Shown: in pieces, positions 23,961 to 34,600 of the stretch
Layout: each line of letters opens with the position of its first letter
How positions within the stretch are numbered: the first letter of the stretch is position 1
Assembly (NCBI GenBank): GCA_001599755.1
Contig: BCHX01000001.1
Span: forward strand, 6,572,001-6,636,000
Direction of reading: 5' to 3'
Length of the DNA: 64,000 nt
DNA from: Gliomastix tumulicola
Lineage: Eukaryota; Ascomycota; Sordariomycetes; Hypocreales; Bionectriaceae
Notes under the pieces: model-generated
What the model was told of the DNA's origin: nothing
The model's database searches: none
What the model saw: the letters and a program-made list of their open reading frames with translations, nothing else
Made by a program: the position numbers and the translations under genes

Positions 23961-24442
23961 TCAGCGCAGAGCAGAACAGAGGGGGACCTGCGTTTTCTCC
24001 TCTTTTTGTGTCACCGGTATTGGCGACCCGCCGGATCATACATGGACGTGTAGCGTCGCCGGTACCGATACATAATAACGTAGTCAGGTACATGGCCGGC
24101 CACTGGCTGGCGCTGCTCCTCCTCTGTCCCGTCGGCTGCCACTCTGATACGGTACATCGAGAGCTGTACCTCTCTCCTCCAGGCCGCACTTACACACACA
24201 GGGCCGTTGGTGTCGATATAACACGGAACATCGCCCAGTTCCCGCCCTCACTCACTCTCTCTCTCTCCCTCTCAGCCCGTCCCTCCCCAAACCTCCCATC
24301 CTACATCACCACAACTCTTGCTCTTCGGAGAGACAGACAGACACTTTGTCTTTTACTCGTTGCGTTCATCACAAACCACTCGAAAGCCGCTTGGCAGCCA
24401 AGGGGGACACTCGCCAGTGTCCCTGAGCAAACAGAAACCGAA

Positions 24443-25214
24443 ATGTGCAACTACATCTACGTGCGTCCTTCAACCAACTCTCTCCTCTCCAACAGTGTTC
24501 ATCCTAATCCCCCCTCCCGCAGAAAGAAATGTTCTGCGAGCATTTCGTCTTCCTCGTCGACGAGTGGTGCCAGGAGTACATCCTGACGCAGAAACGCTGC
24601 AATCCCAACATCATCGGAAAAGAGTACTGGTACGTTTTCTGCACTTACACCGTCTTTTCTTTTTCCCTCTTCTTTTCCCTCTTTTTTTTTTCCCGCGCTG
24701 GAGAGCTGACATGTCTCAACTTTTGTCATAGGGGAAGCGACCTCTGCCGTGCGTACACTTGACACCTCCCTCTGTCTCTACTAACAATCAAAACCATCTC
24801 ACCGCTTACTTGCTTGCGTACTAACATACAACCATATTCGCAGCCCACTGTATTGAAAAGCAGAAGCCCAACACGCACCCGTGCGCCAAGCTCATCAAGC
24901 ACATCCAGCGCCGGTCCAGCCCGCCCTTCCGGCGCTTCGACGCGACCTACCACCACGAGTACCATCCCAGCACCGGCCGCGTCGTCACCCGGGTCCTGGC
25001 GCCTTGGGACTACCAGAAGAACAGCAACAGCAACAACAACAACAACAACAACAATCGTCACTACCACCCGTATGCTCGCCCTTCTTCCTCGCGCAGCAAC
25101 AGCAGGAGGGGCAGCACCAGCACCAGCACCAGCACCAGCAACAGCAACAGCAGCCGAGCATACCCGCTGTACTGTGTTTCACCTCAGCACAAAGCCTTTG
25201 ACAGGATGCCCTAG
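24443..25214 (+). CDS. Small Cys-rich fungal protein with Asn/Ser/Thr repeat tail
   Basis: Exons 24443-24460 (18 nt), 24523-24629, 24732-24748 (17 nt), 24844-25214; 170 aa. The spliced N-terminus MCNYIYKEMFCEHFVFLVD has Cys at 2, 11, 22, 32, 47 and 50, the last two as CPHC across the exon 3/4 junction. This resembles a widespread but uncharacterised fungal family of short proteins beginning MCxxIY with paired Cys/His, plausibly zinc-binding. From about residue 107 it is low-complexity: poly-Asn (AAC repeats), then Ser-Thr repeats (ACC AGC units), ending HKAFDRMP. All three introns are GT-AG, and every junction keeps frame and adds a family-like residue, which supports a real gene. No signal peptide or membrane segment. 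Role unknown. Confidence 0.7.
25022..25155 (+). repeat. AAC / ACCAGC / CAGCAA trinucleotide repeat tracts in coding sequence
   Basis: Coding microsatellites in the last exon of the small Cys-rich gene: (AAC)n near 25022-25053 and alternating ACC/AGC/CAGCAA units near 25110-25155. In the used frame they give Asn and Ser/Thr runs; in the next frame they would give poly-Gln. Confidence 0.85.
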
Positions 25215-25498
25215 ATTGGGGAAAAAAGAGAAGGGAGGGGCGTGTGCTATAGGGGGGGTGGGAGGGGGGTGTGCAGTGCGGACGGAACTTGGCTAAAGGG
25301 GAGGGAAAATATGAGGACTACTGCTATTATGGGCGAATACGGCATGATCTTTCGGGTGCGGGCGTCATGGGCTAACTTAGACCTTCTTTCATTTGGGAGC
25401 TTGTTTTTTTGTACTCAGTCACTCACTTACTCTGGGAACACTTTGGTACACACGGATGAGCAAACTTGGCTGGCATTTTCTTTCTTAGGCACTCCCTA

Positions 25499-25500
<2 letters not shown>

Positions 25501-25529
<29 letters not shown>
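25501..25529. repeat. (CA)14 microsatellite
   Basis: Perfect CA dinucleotide repeat of about 29 nt. Confidence 0.95.
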
Positions 25530-25531
<2 letters not shown>

Positions 25532-27218
25532 GATTGGATTAGGACTTTTCTACCACGGGATCAGCAAGCAAATTTTTAGAATTAACTTAGATTTCAGTTT
25601 CATCGTGTCCGCCTTCCTTCGAGTGGCACTAACTAAGACTCGCGTGGCTTGAACGAGCGTGCATGAACGCTCGAGATCCTAAGAACTGCTGGTGCTGGCA
25701 CCGAAAGCGAGGCCATCCTCGTCTCTCTGTCTCCTGCTACTGCAGCAATGACAAGAGGCATGATCCTAGGCCCCCCAGCTGCTCCCTCAGCCCTTTCTGA
25801 CGCATCTCAACGGGCCCTGCATGAACATCGTCCCCCCCCCTCCCCTCACGTTCGCCTCACGCCATGGTGGGCAAAGGATGAGCAGAGGAGGGACAAGCAC
25901 AGCGCAGAGATGAGCTGGGGAGGGGGGGGACAGAGCTCAGCCAGCAAGAGACATCCATGACGGGGGTTTACCGCAAAAATGTCACCAGAGCTCCATCCGG
26001 CCGGTTCCATGACTCGCGGTCCCACTGCGCCCAGGCCAGAGCTGCGGCGGCGAGCGTTGGGCAGCAGTGCAGCGTCGATCTCTTCTAGGCCCCTCCTTCT
26101 TCTCCTCCTCTTCCTCCTCCTCTCTCTCCGACCTGGACTGGACCCTTAAGGGGAGTTGGCAATCTAAGGAGGGAGGGGGACACGAGTAGCTGGGATGGGA
26201 CAAGAAAAGGGAAACGATTGCCAGGTTTTCCCATCTGCGGAGTATTACAGATACCCGAGCTACCTACCAGGAGAGTGTTGTTCAATGACGAAGTGGTGCT
26301 TGCTGGTTCTGATTGCCAATAGTCTGGACCCTTAGCACACCACCCCTGTATTATTATTATAGTGACACCCTATGACCTTGGGGGATTTCCCATGATCCCC
26401 CTCAGTCCCCGGTCGCTGTCACTCTTGCCGCCTTGACCTCTCTTTTCTCACCTTGGCGAGGCCATTCACCGCGTGTTTTTTTTTTTGGGTTGCGTGTGCG
26501 GTAGACCGCCTCATTCCGTCGGCGGAACAAAAAGAGGTGTTTTTTTTTCTCCTTCCTTGGTCTGTATTATCCGGAGGGGCACGAGAATTCCAAATCTTGG
26601 GAATGAATTGTCTCACCGGTCGGGTTGGGAGGGCTGACTTTGGTTACACCGCAGCGACCAGAAATGCAACCTATCCTATTTCCTTGATTTTCACGTCACA
26701 CAACTCGCGCAGACTTTCCTTTCCGTGTCTTGGGTCTGTGGCGGCGGGCGTAATTTCTAATCGCCCGCCGCTATGCGACTTAAAAATTCTCTCAAGACAT
26801 TTCGTACACCTGTACACGTCCGTCCCAGTGCCTGCATCCATGTAATAAGTAGAACAGGGTCTCAGGTTTTCCTGCGAGTCATCGGCCATCGGACGTCCCC
26901 AATCGTGATGACCGAAGATCCCTTTTCCCTTGGAGGGAACGCAGAACCGAAGGGCAAAGACCGAAAAGAGCGGGAAAAAAAAGAGAAGAGGGCGAGGAAG
27001 AAACCCGGTCTGTCACGCTGTGAATCATTGCATGAGACGCATGGAACGGGACACATACAACCCCGTACCATCATCGCGTACATACATGCACAGCTTGTCA
27101 CAGGACCAGAGCAGCGGTTCGGGACCCCCCCGATCATTTACGGTAATAAGACGACGATAGAGTGCAGGGGGGGCAGTGCGTTAATTTACTCCAGACTTCG
27201 GTCTCCGTGCCCGGTTGC

Positions 27219-27221
<3 letters not shown>

Positions 27222-27251
<30 letters not shown>
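27222..27251. repeat. (TG)15 microsatellite
   Basis: Perfect TG dinucleotide repeat of about 30 nt, on the opposite sense to the CA run 1.7 kb away. Confidence 0.95.
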
Positions 27252-27254
<3 letters not shown>

Positions 27255-27782
27255 AGTCTTTTGTTCGCTAGCTTGCGTTGGCGGGTTATATTAAAAAAAC
27301 GGCTGCCTGCGTTGTTAGCCCGCTACCTGTTCCTGCATCACCCGTAGGGCTAGGGCGTTAGTACCTGCACTATGCACTGTGACCTTCTGACAGCTGCTCG
27401 ACCCCAGTTCTCGGAGTGAGACGCTATCCCCGTCTCTGGTACCCTCAACTCGTAGACAGGAGGGACAGGACATGCCTAACACCGGAGCCTTCGTATTCGG
27501 CAGTGGTGTGTGGTAAGTTGTCGTCCCGACGCCTGATGCTGGTCGTCCACGCCCATGTGGACTCAAGGACATACATACAATGCATGCATGCATTACGAAT
27601 AGAGAAGACCGGTGAGAGGGAAGGATGAGAGGGAAGGATTTCCCATGATGGCAGCAATTTCAGGATTTGTCCCGTCTGACAGACACCCCCCCCAACAAGC
27701 ACGGCCTCTCTCACCGAGACTCTTCGGCCAAGTTCCCGATGTTTCCTCCGTGCCTGGGCATTTTCCGCATTGTCCCTCGCCT

Positions 27783-28788
27783 TCATGATCCCGTCCCCGT
27801 GATGAGGGCCCTCGCGACTTTGGCCGTCGCCTGCACGATCAGCTCGTGCTCAGACGCATGCATCCTCTCCTCCAGTGCGGTCAGGTCGTCCCCTTCGCGG
27901 ATTTCCACCTCGCGCGTCAGGATCGGCTCGCCCATGTCCACCTCGAGCACGACGTAGTGCACCATGATGCCCGTGCGGGTGATCCTCCCGGCCTTGAAGT
28001 CGCCAAAGGCACGCTCGATGGCGCCGGCGCCGTTGTACTCGCCTAAAGATGGGAAAAGGGTCAGTCAGCAGGTATGTAGTGTAGTGCCTTCGCAAGCCAT
28101 GGCCGTTAGAGGAAACGGGGAGGGAGCTCTATTACCGGGGAGCGCTGTTGGGTATGTCACCGTCAGTAAAAGATGGCGTGGTTCAGGTTACTTCGCCCGG
28201 GGGAGGGGGGGAGGGAGCTTGGACGTACCAGGGTGTAGATTGATAGTCTTGATGCCGTGTTTCTCCAACGGCTCCAGGAACGAGCGTCCAAAGACGTGCA
28301 TCCATCTGTCCGATAGGTCAGCATCATTCAGCCCAATGTCTCTTGGAACGTAGGCAGAAGACGGAAGGAGTATTACCCAGCGAGCACCACAAGATCAGGC
28401 TTCTCCCCGTCCTGCGCCGTGACGATCTTCTCCGCCAGCGCGGCGTCGTACTTCTCGCGCGCCGCCGCCACTTTAGCCTCCTCCTTCTCGCCCTTGGGCA
28501 GGAAGCCGTGCGTGACGAGGTTGAAGTACTCCCACGGGATGCCCGCGCGCTCGCTCCGCGTCGTGGCGAAGGCCTTGGAGCGGTTGACGACGAGGCGGAT
28601 GATCCTGCTGCTGGGGATGACGCCCGAGGCCACGGCGTCGATGAGGGCTGAGCACACACGAGTTAGTGATATGATGTTCTTAACTGTACATAGTCAGGGA
28701 GGGGAGATGTCTTGCCCTGGAAGTTGGAGCCGTTGCCCGAGGCCATGACCAGGATGCGGCACTGTCGCGGGGTCGGTTCGTCGGCCAT
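27783..28788 (-). CDS. ADE8: Phosphoribosylglycinamide formyltransferase (GART)
   Basis: Third step of purine synthesis: 10-formyl-THF-dependent formylation of GAR, cytosolic. Exons (complement) 27783-28042, 28136-28144, 28229-28305, 28377-28647, 28716-28788; 690 nt, 229 aa, normal family length. Exon 1 ends in NGSNFQ, and the join gives NGSNFQALIDAV, the phosphate-binding loop. Catalytic elements seen: the Asn and His of INLHP, and the Asp in VVLEVDMGEPI. Two splicing oddities: intron 1 uses a GC donor (CAGG|GCAAGA), and exon 4 is only 9 nt (CGCTCCCCG), restoring HPALPGEYNGAGAIERA. Skipping that exon keeps the frame but removes Ala-Leu-Pro. Divergent from AP-1 mu, 1.16 kb apart. Family certain; exon borders rest on conserved motifs. 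Confidence 0.92.
28136..28144 (-). other. 9-nt microexon of the GAR formyltransferase gene
   Basis: CGCTCCCCG in sense, flanked by an upstream intron 28145-28228 (donor GTACGT, branch TACTGAC, acceptor CAACAG) and a downstream intron 28043-28135 (donor GTAATA, branch CTGAC, acceptor TTTAG). It supplies the Ala-Leu-Pro of the conserved HPALPG segment next to the active-site His. Confidence 0.85.
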
Positions 28789-29944
28789 TTTGGGCGTTTC
28801 TGTAGAGCGAGGCTCCGTTGGTCTGGATCAGGTGAGGGAATTGAGAAGCCTCCAGAAAAAGTAAGGTGTTGTTGTCTCTGTTTGAACGTTGATGTGAGAT
28901 CTTGTGACGAACTGGGATTCAGTTTTTGACGTTGAGACTGCGATGCTTCAGTGCCCCGCCCTCGATTAAGATTTTATCACCAGGCTTTCCCCGCGAGGCT
29001 ACGCTGGAGACGGACTCAACACGACGAGTTCCCCTATCCAAATCGATTTATTTATTCAGACAATGGGACGGCGAATCTCGGCTATGAGATTCCTCGAGGA
29101 AATAGCTTATCCCTGAGTGTTGCCGGACATCACCTCAACGCTCAAGATGCTCTCGCCCGTGATCAGGGCAAGGCTACACAGTAACAGTCGTCACACAGTC
29201 GATATCAATAAACTAAGTTACGACGGTCACAGAGAAAAGCCCTTTCACAGCAACAGATACAACCCCAGTTACATCCGGCCAATTGGCATATCAAGATGTC
29301 CATAGACAACGCGCAATGTAGATCTCAGAATGAAACGACACATGGACGGGATTCGCAAGTGTCGAGATTAACGAAGGATCGTTCCTCTCCAAACTCCCCT
29401 CAGCCCCAAGAGGCCATGCCCGAGCAGCCCGCTACATCATCCGGCTGCAGAACAGCCTAAACGTACCGTGCCCGGCGGGAGTCCGTGTCTATCTGAGGAG
29501 AGGAAAAGGGGAAGAGAAAGAGAAGGCAAGCTCCAGTGGAGAGAAGCCGCAAAAATGTGCGTCTCCCATCTCTGCTTAGTCACCACCTCACCGCCATGTC
29601 CCCGAGGATACTCCGCTGACTCATCCTTCAGCACCAAAGCAAACCCCCCCTGCCTGCCAGCATGTCATTGGCGGTTTGCGGTCAAGGCAGGTTCCCATTA
29701 TCAAAAAAAGATGCCATTATCATCACCGCTGCAGCTCCGACGACGACAACGACATGCTTCCCTGACCCTCCCGCTCGACGCCTGAATCCCGCGAACACGC
29801 TTTCTTGCATGACGACGACGCCTCTGTGATCCCTTCACCTTCTCCCGTTCCTGGGCCCCCGCGCCAAAATCCCCTACGCCCCAACGACACCTTCTACCAC
29901 GTGCCCCGCGATCCCGCGATAGGGGGGGCGCCTGAACCGCAGCC
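28789..29944. promoter_or_regulatory. Divergent promoter region, ADE8 / APM1
   Basis: A 1.16-kb region between divergent start codons. The APM1-proximal part is C-rich on the + strand. No gene or recognised operator seen. Confidence 0.5.
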
Positions 29945-31545
29945 ATGGCGTCCGCTCTCTTCTTTCTAGACCTCAAGGGCAAGGTACGATACGAGCCGAC
30001 ACCTGCATATACAAAGGCAGCGTAGCTTGGGACTGGGCCGAAGACAATGGCTTCCAGAAGCTCGCTCTCGAGAGTGCGGCTAGGGGACAAGACACCAGGA
30101 CTGACATCGGACAGACCCTATTAGCACGAAACTATAGGGGCGACATCCCCATGTCCGCCGTCGAGAAGTTCCCCATCCTATTATCCGAAGCAGAGGAGGA
30201 GTCATCCGCCGTCCCTCCGTGCTTCTCCCACGAGGGCATCAACGTGCGTTCCCCCTTTTCCAAGGGAAACCGAGGCATGACACCCACTGACTTCTCTAAC
30301 TAGTACCTCTACATCCGCCACAACAACCTCTACGTCCTCGCCCTCACGAAGCGCAACACCAACGCCGCCGAGATCCTCCTCTTCCTGCACAAGGTGGTCG
30401 AGGTCTTCACCGAGTACTTCAAGGTGCTCGAGGAGGAGTCGATCCGCGACAACTTCGTCATCATCTACGAGCTCCTGGACGAGATGATGGACTTTGGCTA
30501 CCCGCAGACGACCGAGTCCAAGATCCTGCAGGAGTACATCACGCAGGAGTCGCACAAGCTCGAGATCCAGGCGCGCCCGCCCATCGCCGTCACCAACGCC
30601 GTCTCGTGGCGCTCCGAGGGCATCCGCTACCGCAAGAACGAGGTCTTCCTGGACGTCGTCGAGAGCCTCAACCTGCTCGTGTCGGCCAACGGCAACGTGC
30701 TGCGCTCCGAGATCCTGGGCGCCATCAAGATGAAGTGCTACCTCAGCGGCATGCCCGAGCTGCGGCTGGGCCTCAACGACAAGGTCATGTTCGAGACGAC
30801 GGGCCGCACGACGCGCGGCAAGGCCATCGAGATGGAGGACGTCAAGTTCCACCAGTGCGTGCGCCTCTCGCGCTTCGAGAACGACCGCACCATCTCCTTC
30901 ATCCCCCCGGACGGCGAGTTCGAGCTCATGTCGTACCGCCTCAACACCCAGGTCAAGCCGCTCATCTGGGTCGAGTGCGTCGTCGAGTCCCACTCGGGCT
31001 CGCGCATCGAGTACCTGCTCAAGGCCAAGTCGCAGTTCAAGCGCCGCTCCACCGCCAACAACGTCGAGATCATCGTCCCCGTCCCCGACGACGCCGACTC
31101 CCCGCGCTTCCGCACAAACATCGGCGCCGTCCACTACGCACCCGAGAAGAGCGCCATCGTCTGGAAGATCAAGCAGTTTGGCGGCAACAAGGAGTTCCTC
31201 ATGAGGGCCGAGCTGGGCCTGCCGAGCGTGCGCGGTGACGACGAGACGGGCGGGGGCATGACGGGTGGCTTTGGCGGCAGCATGGGCGGTGTCGGCGGCG
31301 GCAAGGCTGGCAAGCGGCCGATCCAGGTCAAGTTTGAGATTCCCTACTTCACGACGAGTGGTATTCAGGTCCGGTATCTGAAGATCACAGAACCCAAGGT
31401 AAAGCAAGCCCCCTTGAGTCACGACTTCCCGTTGTTGTTCTCTAGACTAACGGCATCCCTCCAGCTGCAATACCCGTCGCTGCCGTGGGTGCGATACATC
31501 ACACAGTCAGGCGACATTGCTGTGCGGTTGCCCGACGCAGTCTGA
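29945..31545 (+). CDS. APM1: AP-1 clathrin adaptor complex, mu subunit
   Basis: Medium chain of AP-1, sorting tyrosine-motif cargo between trans-Golgi and endosomes. Exons 29945-29983, 30115-30243, 30304-31398, 31465-31545; 447 aa. The start MASALFFLDLKGKTLLARNYRGDIP is the longin-like N-terminal domain (about 1-140). The mu homology domain (about 165-447) begins with SWRSEGIRYRKNEVFLDVVES and ends LQYPSLPWVRYITQSGDIAVRLPDAV; the last exon adds the conserved WVRYIT segment. A Gly-rich loop (about 372-395, GGGMTGGFGGSMGG) lies between strands near the end, longer than I would expect in yeast or animal mu1, and probably an exposed loop. AP-1 mu1 is favoured over AP-2 mu2 by the FFLDLKGK start and the NYRGD segment. 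Confidence 0.95.
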
Positions 31546-32223
31546 GCCTACCTACCCTTTTAGTCACCACGCCGCCCTTTTTCGTACCCCCCCCCCCCCC
31601 CCCAACCTTTCGCCCTCTTCCACCCTATCCTTCTATCCAAATCTCTCCATCTTCGCCATCTCTACAACGCTCGCTGCTTTTAGATGTGTTGAGGCTGTAC
31701 GCCTGTAAAGTATACCTTAGCTTCCAGCGACGACGTGGCCAAAAAAAAAAAAAAAAACAGGGCAGATCCAAAACTGGGTTAATGACACGGAAAGACCTTG
31801 CAGGAGAAAACATCGTATATTTGTAACTAGACTCATCGGGGGATATAGCATGCAGAACAGAGATGAAAGCAGATGAAAGAGACTCAAGTAATGAAAGATC
31901 AAAGCCAGGTCGTTATACGAGTGCAGGATTGTGATGCATTGCAGCTCATGCCCAGGGGGGTCACCGAGTCGTCGGTCGTATTCCAGCATTGTGGCCTCAT
32001 GGGTGTGTTTCCTCGCGGCTCTTCAGAGAACAGGCCGAAGAACAACTCCCATGCTGCTACAGCTGGACCAGGGGTAGTAAACGTCATCAGAAGCAGAACA
32101 CGCGTGGGTATAACGTACGAAGGACCAAAGGGACGGTGGAAGGGGATATCAAGGTCTCGCGGCGGAACGTCGACATGGTGACGCCAGGGGAGAACGTTAG
32201 TAGAGCCATTAGTAAGGCGGCCT
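31546..32223. terminator. Convergent 3' region, APM1 / unrecognised gene
   Basis: A 678-bp tail-to-tail spacer with a 17-C run (31587-31603) and a 17-A run (31741-31757) on the + strand; the A run lies about 200 nt past the APM1 stop. No gene seen. Confidence 0.5.
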
Positions 32224-33358
32224 CTACTCCTTGATCGGAATGCCGTGGAACGCGAAATGGTTCAGGAACTCGCGGGTCGAACCGACTGGGTTGCCGGGGT
32301 CCAGACACACACTGATGACGAAGCCCGACGGCAAGCCATTGTCGTCCCGCAAATCTAGCATCGAATATCAGCCATCAGTGCAGACACACACACACAAGCA
32401 CAGAAAGGCGGACTCACATCCGCGGGGCGAGTGTTCGCCATGCCACCTGTTGCCCCGCCACCTCCTCGGGATCACAGACTCGGCCCTGTTCCGGCCCTCC
32501 CCATCCGGCGCACTGGTGAGAGCCATAAGCCCTAGCAGCGCCGCCAGATTCCCGCCCAGACCCTTCGACTCTGGAGGGTGGTCGCCGGGGTAGCGGTACG
32601 CCTCGGGGGTCAGGCTCTTCATGAGCTGGCCCTTGCCCGCAACGTACTTCACGGGGCTGCCACCCAAATACTCAGGCTTCATCTCGGACTGGAACATGAC
32701 CTGGGAGACACCGCGGAGGTGCTCGGGGTGGAAGAAGAGGAGCGGCTGCCACACATACTGGTTGTCTGCGCTGAGCTGGTAGGAACGGTCGCTGCCTCTG
32801 TGGATGGTGGGGAAGACGGTAGCGTCCGTATTGACCATGGCAACGGGCATCAGCGGGTGGCATGATAAAACAGTTGCCGCTGCGTGTTCTTCAGCCTGGT
32901 ACCAGCCACCGTTCTGGTCCTGCCAGAAAATGCCGCCTCTGACATCAGAGCTGGCACGGTTCCAGCAAAACCCGTCGACAACCTCGACCGCTCCGTTCAA
33001 GTACCTCATCACCCGACTGGGTACCTCTTCACTATAGCCCTGGGGATCCTCCGGGGGGCACTTGCTGCCCCAGCTGTCCAGAGTCTGCTGAATGGCGCGC
33101 ACCTCGTTGACGACAAACAGGAAGCTTAGAGGCGCTGACGCCTCGCCATGCTTCCCGCCCTGGTGCTGCCGGTAATAGCCGTTCGAAGTCGGCTCCTTGT
33201 GAGACTTGCCGTGGCCGGATGACCTCGAGGAGTGCTTGGTCTAGCTCGAGTGTTAGTAGCTGCTGGCCCCTCTCACACCCTGTACAGGGCCAGATCTCGC
33301 AAGATCTGATCATTAGGACAGATGAGATTTGAGATCTTACGTGGGCGTCTTTGGGCAT
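32224..33358 (-). CDS. Hypothetical protein, unrecognised
   Basis: Exons (complement) 32224-32354, 32418-33240, 33341-33358; 972 nt, 323 aa. The first exon is 18 nt (six codons, MPKDAH) and joins at GCTAG to TKHSSRSSGHGKSHKEP, a basic, Ser/His-rich N-terminus. The body mixes aromatic and polar stretches (FCWNRASSDVRGGIFWQDQNGGWYQAEEHA; VWQPLLFFHPEHLRGVSQVMFQ), then KYVAGKGQLMKSLTPEAYRYPGDHPPESKG, a short hydrophobic segment NLAALLGLMALTSA, and ends LNHFAFHGIPIKE. No signal peptide, zinc site or nucleotide motif was seen. The composition and clean splice junctions argue for a real protein. I recognise no family and propose no function. Confidence 0.65.
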
Positions 33359-33721
33359 GGTTGCAAAAATGTGATCGATCCTTTCTCACTTGGAGGGTTT
33401 CTCTGGGCTGAGATAGTTCTGGTTGAATGTCAAGGATGTCGACAACCTCGTGTCAGCTTGTAACCATCGTCTGTACTTATGGAAATCCGTCTCTACCTAG
33501 TAACCACGGACGGGCCGAATCGCGGCGATGTAGCTGCCCAAACGCGAACCAGAGTCCTAGCAGACAGAAGAGTCGGTGAGGTTGGGCTTGAACATAGCCA
33601 TGCAAGGACACCTTGAGCTGCCAAACTCCCATTCGCTCGCACAGCCCCGTCGCAGGGTCGGCCATCAACTAGCCCTATCTCAAAGTCCAATTTCAGATCG
33701 ATGGGCGGCTGGAAAGTAGGG

Positions 33722-34600
33722 TCATGAGACGCCTTGCAGCACCACACCAACTGACGTCGTCCGAGTAACTAGCAAGTCACGTCTCGTGAGCGGGCCCGTC
33801 CAACCACTTTGGTTGGAGAAAGGCACTGTTCCAGTGTGCAGTCCTATCGAGGCGGTCAAGGAAGCAAAATCCCGCAAGCTGATGATTAGGCAAAGGGGCG
33901 TCGACTTCCAGAGCAGCCTGACCGTCGCACCGACTCCGGGGCCTGTTTGGGGAGAGGGCGACAGACTGATGAGCATTCGTGGCGAAACTTGCCTGTCCGC
34001 CTTCAGTCTCCGCACCTCCATCTTCGCAAAGGCAACGATGAGCTTTCGAGAGAGCTGTTGCAGAAGTTCGTAAGACTTCACCGGGCCTCGAGATAAGCCA
34101 CGCCAGGCCAAACTGGGCTGTTCCACCATCCAGGTCCATTCGAGCATCATGATATTGATGAATAGTAATATCCAGGGAATATTGGTCATGGAGATCACCG
34201 GAGGGCCGAGAATCTTCAGGTCCATCATAAGATAGGACTCAACAGAGACTAAAGCATCGTGGACCAATTCAAATGTCGGAGAACGTGCATCAGGATGACG
34301 GCTAGATGTCAGCCACGACACCACCTCGCTCACCGCAACTATGGCTGCCTTGCAGTGGTGCGTCCAGAGCCCCTCCAGGTCATGGGGAAGGGCCATGGTG
34401 CTGGCAGCGGAAATATGTCGCATGCTAGGCAGCGTGCTGTCAGATAGTTCATGTCTGCACTGGCACGCTCCTGATCAATATGACGGGTGTCACCATCAAC
34501 GCCAATCATAGCATAGGAGATCCAAAAGCTGGCATGATGATGCTCGCCAATCTCGGCCCGTATGCCCAACGGAATGCGCATCAAACACAGCTAAGCCGAC
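33722..34600 (-). pseudogene. Possible decayed fungal transcription factor (C-terminal half)
   Basis: Two overlapping minus-strand open segments. The upstream one (from about 34595, after a CTTAG) reads LMRIPLGIRAEIGEHHHASFWISYAM, like the fungal-specific regulator domain (RMA-SLGLHRE-then-FW-YAL pattern). The downstream one (34423-33722) reads as a helical, regulator-like C-terminus with WILLFINIMMLEWTWM and VKSYELLQQLSRKLIVAF. They are in different frames near 34420-34450 with no donor/acceptor pair that joins them. No zinc cluster was found upstream (34600-35600). It could be a frame-shifted relic or a chance resemblance; low confidence. Confidence 0.25.

Larger units (their letters stand above)
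21064..24442. other. 3.4-kb gene-free divergent interval
   Basis: Between two divergent genes. It contains simple repeats: eight TGCC units (22955-22986), a GA run (23256-23278), 15 G (23357-23371) and a CCAG run (23935-23960). CT-rich leader sequence (about 24245-24300) precedes the next gene. Several open frames of 65-308 codons occur but are Ser/Arg/Pro-rich and lack recognisable motifs, so none is called. Confidence 0.5.
25215..27782. other. 2.6-kb convergent intergenic interval
   Basis: Between the 3' ends of the small Cys-rich gene and the GAR formyltransferase. It holds a CA run (25501-25529) and a GT run (27222-27251). No frame with family motifs or a convincing splice pattern was found. 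Confidence 0.5.

Noticed and set aside
30202..31422. Minus-strand open frame of 406 codons opposite AP-1 mu
   Set aside because: Shadow of the GC3-biased coding strand; crosses the real intron boundaries and has no motif.
32262..32300. GGTTCGACCC resembling a tRNA B box (minus strand)
   Set aside because: It lies inside the last exon of the unrecognised gene, and no A box, acceptor stem or T-rich terminator is present at tRNA spacing.
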